Assembly: GCF_000955955.1 (NCBI RefSeq)
Contig: NZ_JYJG01000424.1
Location: 1 to 7,348, forward strand
Reading direction: 5' to 3'
DNA from: Lentzea aerocolonigenes
Lineage (GTDB): Bacteria; Actinomycetota; Actinomycetes; Mycobacteriales; Pseudonocardiaceae
DNA length: 7,348 bases
Part shown: piece by piece, positions 5,136 through 7,348 of the stretch
Position numbering within the stretch: the stretch's first letter is position 1
Layout of the letters: each line of letters begins with the position of its first letter
Notes under the pieces: model-generated
Seen by the model: only the letters and a program-made list of their open reading frames with translations
Told to the model about the DNA's origin: nothing
The model's database searches: none
Made by a program: the position numbers and the translations under genes

Positions 5136-6590
5136 ATGCGTGACCTGCCACGCCGCAGCGTTCTCAGCCTCCTCGGAGCCGCCGGACTTGTCGGCGTGCC
5201 CGGTGTTGCTGCCGCTCAACCATCTCCGTCCGCACCTGTGCCCGGTCCTGAGGCCGGTGCGGCTCCTTCCGTTGGTGCTACTGCATTGGCACCGCCTCCC
5301 GGTGGCTGGCGCGCGGTCGCCGAGGACGTGCGCGCCGAGGTCCGCTGGGCCTGGCGGTCCTATGTGGACCGCGCGTTCGGCCACGACCAGATCAAGCCGG
5401 TCTCGGGCGGCTCGGAGGAGTTCTTCGTTCCCGGGCATCCGATGGGCCTCACCGTCGTCGAAGCCCTGGACACCCTGTGGCTCATGGAACTCGACGCCGA
5501 GTTCGCCGAGGGCGTGCGCTGGGTCAAGTCTCATCTGTCCTTCGACGTGGACGCGTCCTTCCAGGTCTTCGAGACCAACATCCGCATGCTGGGCGGGTTG
5601 TTGTCCGCCTACCACGTCAGCGGCGATGGTGCGCTTCTGGCTCTGGCGCGCGACCTGGGCGACCGGTTGCTGGTCGCTTTCTCCAAGTCGCCGACCGGCA
5701 TCCCGTACCGCTACGTCAACCTGCGCACCGGAGCCGTGTCGTCCCCCGAGACGAACCTCGCCGAAACCGGCACGTACATCACGGAGTTCGGCTCGCTCTC
5801 GAAGTGGACCGGCGACCGCAAGTACTACAACGCGGCCAAGAAGGCCTTCAAGTACACCTTCGACCGCCGCACTTCTCTCGGCCTGCTGCCGTGGGACGTG
5901 CACGCCGAGACCGGCGCCTGGCGCAACCGCCTCGCCACCATCGGCCCGCCCGCCGACTCCTACTACGAGTACCTGTGGGACGGCTGGCACCTCTTCGGCG
6001 ACCGCGATCTCAAGGCGTGGTGGGACGTCCTGATCCGCGCGATCCTGCGCTACCAGACGGATGTCGTGTCGGGTCGTCTCTGGTTCGCCCAGGTCGACGC
6101 CTTCACCGGGCAGCGTTCCTCGCGGACGCAGAGCGAGTTGGCGGCGTTCTTCGGCGGGTTGCTGGCGGAGAGCGGTGACATTGCCCGAGGCCGTGCCTAT
6201 CACGACTCGTGGACGGCGGTTCAGGACCGCTACGGCGTGCTGCCCGAGGGCATCAACTACACGTCTCTGCGGCCGACTTCGGTTGGTAACCAGCTCCGGC
6301 CCGAGTACGCCGACGGTGCCTTCTTCCTGTGGCTGGCGACGCGGGAGGAGATCTACCGCGAGCGCGCTCACCGTCACTACCAGGAGATGAAGCGGACCTC
6401 CCGCACCAACTACGGCTACACGATCCTGCGGGACGTCACCACTGGGGCGCAGGGCGACTTCTGTCCCGGCTACTGGTGGTCCGAGCAGCTGAAGTACTAC
6501 TGGCTGATCTTCAGCGACTCGCGCCGCTTCGACTACACCAGCCACTACCTGTCCACCGAGGGCAACATCTTCCTGGGGGCACGTCGGTAG
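5136..6590 (+). CDS. Tat-exported glycoside hydrolase family 47 (alpha-1,2-mannosidase family)
   Basis: This 484-residue secreted enzyme is predicted to release mannose from alpha-1,2-linked mannosides. GH47 enzymes are inverting, calcium-dependent (alpha/alpha)7 barrels best known from eukaryotic N-glycan trimming. Residues 1-27 form a signal peptide with twin Arg6-Arg7 (PRRSVL), a hydrophobic stretch and an AAA cleavage site, pointing to the Tat route; a Pro/Ala-rich linker runs to about 56. Family motifs follow: AFGHDQIKPVSG (80-91), EALDTLW (109-115), FETNIRMLGGLLSAY with Glu146, DSYYEYLWD with Asp274, LRPEYADG with Glu390, SEQLKYYW with Glu450, and STEG with Thr474 as the usual calcium ligand. 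By motif position Glu146, Asp274 and Glu390 are the catalytic set, so the enzyme looks active. It has a single cysteine (Cys443), so the disulfide of eukaryotic relatives is absent. Operator and divergent context suggest induction together with mannose uptake. The exact linkage and polymer are unknown. Confidence 0.92.
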   Translation: MRDLPRRSVLSLLGAAGLVGVPGVAAAQPSPSAPVPGPEAGAAPSVGATALAPPPGGWRAVAEDVRAEVRWAWRSYVDRAFGHDQIKPVSGGSEEFFVPGHPMGLTVVEALDTLWLMELDAEFAEGVRWVKSHLSFDVDASFQVFETNIRMLGGLLSAYHVSGDGALLALARDLGDRLLVAFSKSPTGIPYRYVNLRTGAVSSPETNLAETGTYITEFGSLSKWTGDRKYYNAAKKAFKYTFDRRTSLGLLPWDVHAETGAWRNRLATIGPPADSYYEYLWDGWHLFGDRDLKAWWDVLIRAILRYQTDVVSGRLWFAQVDAFTGQRSSRTQSELAAFFGGLLAESGDIARGRAYHDSWTAVQDRYGVLPEGINYTSLRPTSVGNQLRPEYADGAFFLWLATREEIYRERAHRHYQEMKRTSRTNYGYTILRDVTTGAQGDFCPGYWWSEQLKYYWLIFSDSRRFDYTSHYLSTEGNIFLGARR

Positions 6591-6654
6591 CTCTCGCGAA
6601 CTCCGGGTCTGGGCTCCGTAACTTGGCGGCGGCGGTGCTCAGATCCGGTCCTAC

Positions 6655-6697
6655 CTGGGCCGGGGTGCCGAGCGGCGGCGGTGGCACCCCGGCCCAG
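6655..6697 (+). terminator. Intrinsic terminator hairpin after the GH47 gene
   Basis: CTGGGCCGGGGTGCC (6655-6669) pairs perfectly with 6683-6697, a 15-bp GC-rich stem with a 13-nt loop. It begins 64 nt beyond the GH47 stop codon. The following bases (CCTTCCTCTGG) are pyrimidine-rich but not a true T-run, which is common in high-GC actinomycetes. Confidence 0.75.
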
Positions 6698-6730
6698 CCT
6701 TCCTCTGGGTGTCATACGGGCCGGGTCATT

Positions 6731-6804
6731 TCATCGCCGCTTCGCGACGATTGCTGGGCTAAACAGCCCTGCCGATCCCTTCAAAGGCTTTAATGCCTTA
6801 AGGG
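6731..6804. repeat. Cluster of three small hairpins in the gap before the DUF222 gene
   Basis: The 306-bp gap between the GH47 stop and the DUF222 start holds, besides the terminator, three adjacent stem-loops. The first is TCATCGC/GCGACGA (6731-6750, one mismatch). The second is GGGCT-AAAC-AGCCC (6756-6769). The third is CCCTT-CA-AAGGC-TTTAAT-GCCTT-AAGGG (6777-6804, 10 pairs with a 2-nt bulge). CGCTTCGC occurs at 6738-6745 and again at 6810-6817. No convincing coding frame is seen. It may be a repetitive palindromic element, a structured RNA or a secondary terminator. From 6830 to 6880 the DNA becomes clearly more AT-rich, as expected for a promoter. Confidence 0.5.
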
Positions 6805-6860
6805 CTGCTCGCTTCGCATCGCACGATCAGCTGTTCACACATTGGTGTATATTTTGCGTC

Positions 6861-6889
6861 GTTATCTTTTCGTGATCTTGCGGTAGAGT
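6861..6889 (+). promoter_or_regulatory. Candidate promoter giving a leaderless DUF222 mRNA
   Basis: TAGAGT (6884-6889) fits the actinobacterial -10 pattern TANNNT. A weak -35 candidate, GTTATC (6861-6866), lies 17 nt upstream in AT-rich DNA. The -10 ends 7 nt before the GTG, so transcription would start at or next to the start codon. No good Shine-Dalgarno sequence is seen, in line with a leaderless message. Confidence 0.45.
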
Positions 6890-6896
6890 GGGACCC

Positions 6897-7348
6897 GTGA
6901 ACGAAACCCGACTTCTCCCTACTGACGAGCTGCTGCGCAGTGTCGTCGAGGAGGTGACGGAGCGGCGTATTCGCGACAACAGGATCATGCAGAAGATTGC
7001 CGAGTTGAATCGGCGTGACGCGGCCGCCGAGCTCGGCTACAAGGATTTGGCCTTGGTGTTGCGTGATGCCGTTCGCTGGGATCTCGGCGAGGCTCGGCAA
7101 TGGGTTACCAACGCCGCTCTGCTGAACAGTGAGATCACGCCGACCGGCAGCGAACTGGCCCCCGAACTCCCAGTGACCGCCGAGGCGTCGGCGGAGGGCG
7201 CGTTGTCGGTCGAGCATGTCGCGGCTCTGGCGAAGGCGATGGAGCAGCTGCCCGCGGAAGCCGAGGCCACGATGGTGGACTTCGCGCGCGAGCACGCGCC
7301 CGCCGCGATCGCCAAGTTCGGCGAGCGGGTGGCTTACGCGCTCTACCA
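6897..7348 (+). CDS. DUF222 domain protein (13E12-type, probable HNH nuclease family), 5' part only
   Basis: The first 150 residues are visible and the frame is still open at the window edge. The sequence has the look of the DUF222 N-terminal domain found in actinobacterial 13E12-repeat proteins: a helical stretch with IAELNRRDAAAELGYKDLALVLRD (parts of 33-57), DLGEARQWVTNA (62-73), then LSVEHVAALAKAMEQLP (103-119) and an Ala/Glu-rich helix. Full-length relatives commonly end in an HNH nuclease motif, which would lie beyond 7348 and cannot be confirmed. The GTG at 6897 is chosen from the -10 position; an in-frame GTG at 6888 is a less likely start because it overlaps the -10. It is unrelated to the mannose genes and separated from them by a terminator. 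Such genes are often multicopy and may be mobile; the function in cells is unknown. Confidence 0.75.
   Translation, partial: MNETRLLPTDELLRSVVEEVTERRIRDNRIMQKIAELNRRDAAAELGYKDLALVLRDAVRWDLGEARQWVTNAALLNSEITPTGSELAPELPVTAEASAEGALSVEHVAALAKAMEQLPAEAEATMVDFAREHAPAAIAKFGERVAYALY

Noticed and set aside
5130..6545. 471-codon open frame antisense to the GH47 gene
   Set aside because: The plus-strand frame has unmistakable GH47 motifs, a signal peptide and a ribosome site; the antisense translation has none.
6681..6875. 64-codon open frame in the gap before the DUF222 gene
   Set aside because: It starts inside the terminator hairpin, covers all three small stem-loops and the DUF222 promoter region, and has no recognisable domain or ribosome site.
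7200..7207. CGTTGTC half-site inside the DUF222 gene
   Set aside because: Only one half of the palindrome is present, within ordinary coding sequence of an unrelated gene.
1..7348. CRISPR array, tRNA, rRNA or insertion sequence
   Set aside because: No regularly spaced repeats, no cloverleaf or rRNA-like stretch, and no transposase frame or terminal repeats were seen on either strand.

Overview
The window is high-GC DNA with strong G/C bias at third codon positions, GTG starts, Tat export and very short or absent mRNA leaders. This points to an actinomycete. The family styles fit Pseudonocardiales (Lentzea/Saccharothrix/Amycolatopsis-like), but that rank is inferred, not shown.

Layout. Positions 1-49 hold a perfect 22-bp inverted repeat that looks like the 3' end of a minus-strand operon. 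That operon has five genes, read from high to low coordinates: a LacI-family repressor (4950-3907), a class I mannose-6-phosphate isomerase manA (3910-2879), a single-domain sugar ABC ATPase (2882-2118), an RbsC-type permease (2118-1057) and a lipoprotein sugar-binding protein (1039-65). The first four genes overlap by 4, 4 and 1 nt, and a 17-nt gap precedes the last. A 185-bp regulatory region (4951-5135) separates this operon from a divergent plus-strand gene, 5136-6590. That gene encodes a Tat-exported glycoside hydrolase family 47 enzyme (alpha-1,2-mannosidase family) and is followed by a 15-bp terminator hairpin. A run of small hairpins then leads into a second, unrelated unit: the 5' part of a DUF222 (13E12-type) gene that leaves the window at 7348.

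How the genes work together (inference from family knowledge). The exported GH47 enzyme would release mannose from alpha-1,2-mannosides outside the cell. The lipoprotein, permease and ATPase would import it. An unlinked hexokinase or mannokinase would phosphorylate it, because no kinase is present here, and ManA would convert mannose-6-phosphate to fructose-6-phosphate. The LacI protein probably controls the whole set.

Main observation. A palindrome, consensus GACAACGTTGTC, occurs four times: on the lacI start codon, just downstream of the candidate GH47 promoter, inside manA, and inside the first codons of the permease gene. Two copies are perfect and two have one mismatch. It fits the general LacI/GalR operator form with a central CpG, and it ties the hydrolase and the uptake operon into one predicted mannose regulon. 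The three copies inside genes are all read in the same frame, as Thr-Thr-Leu.
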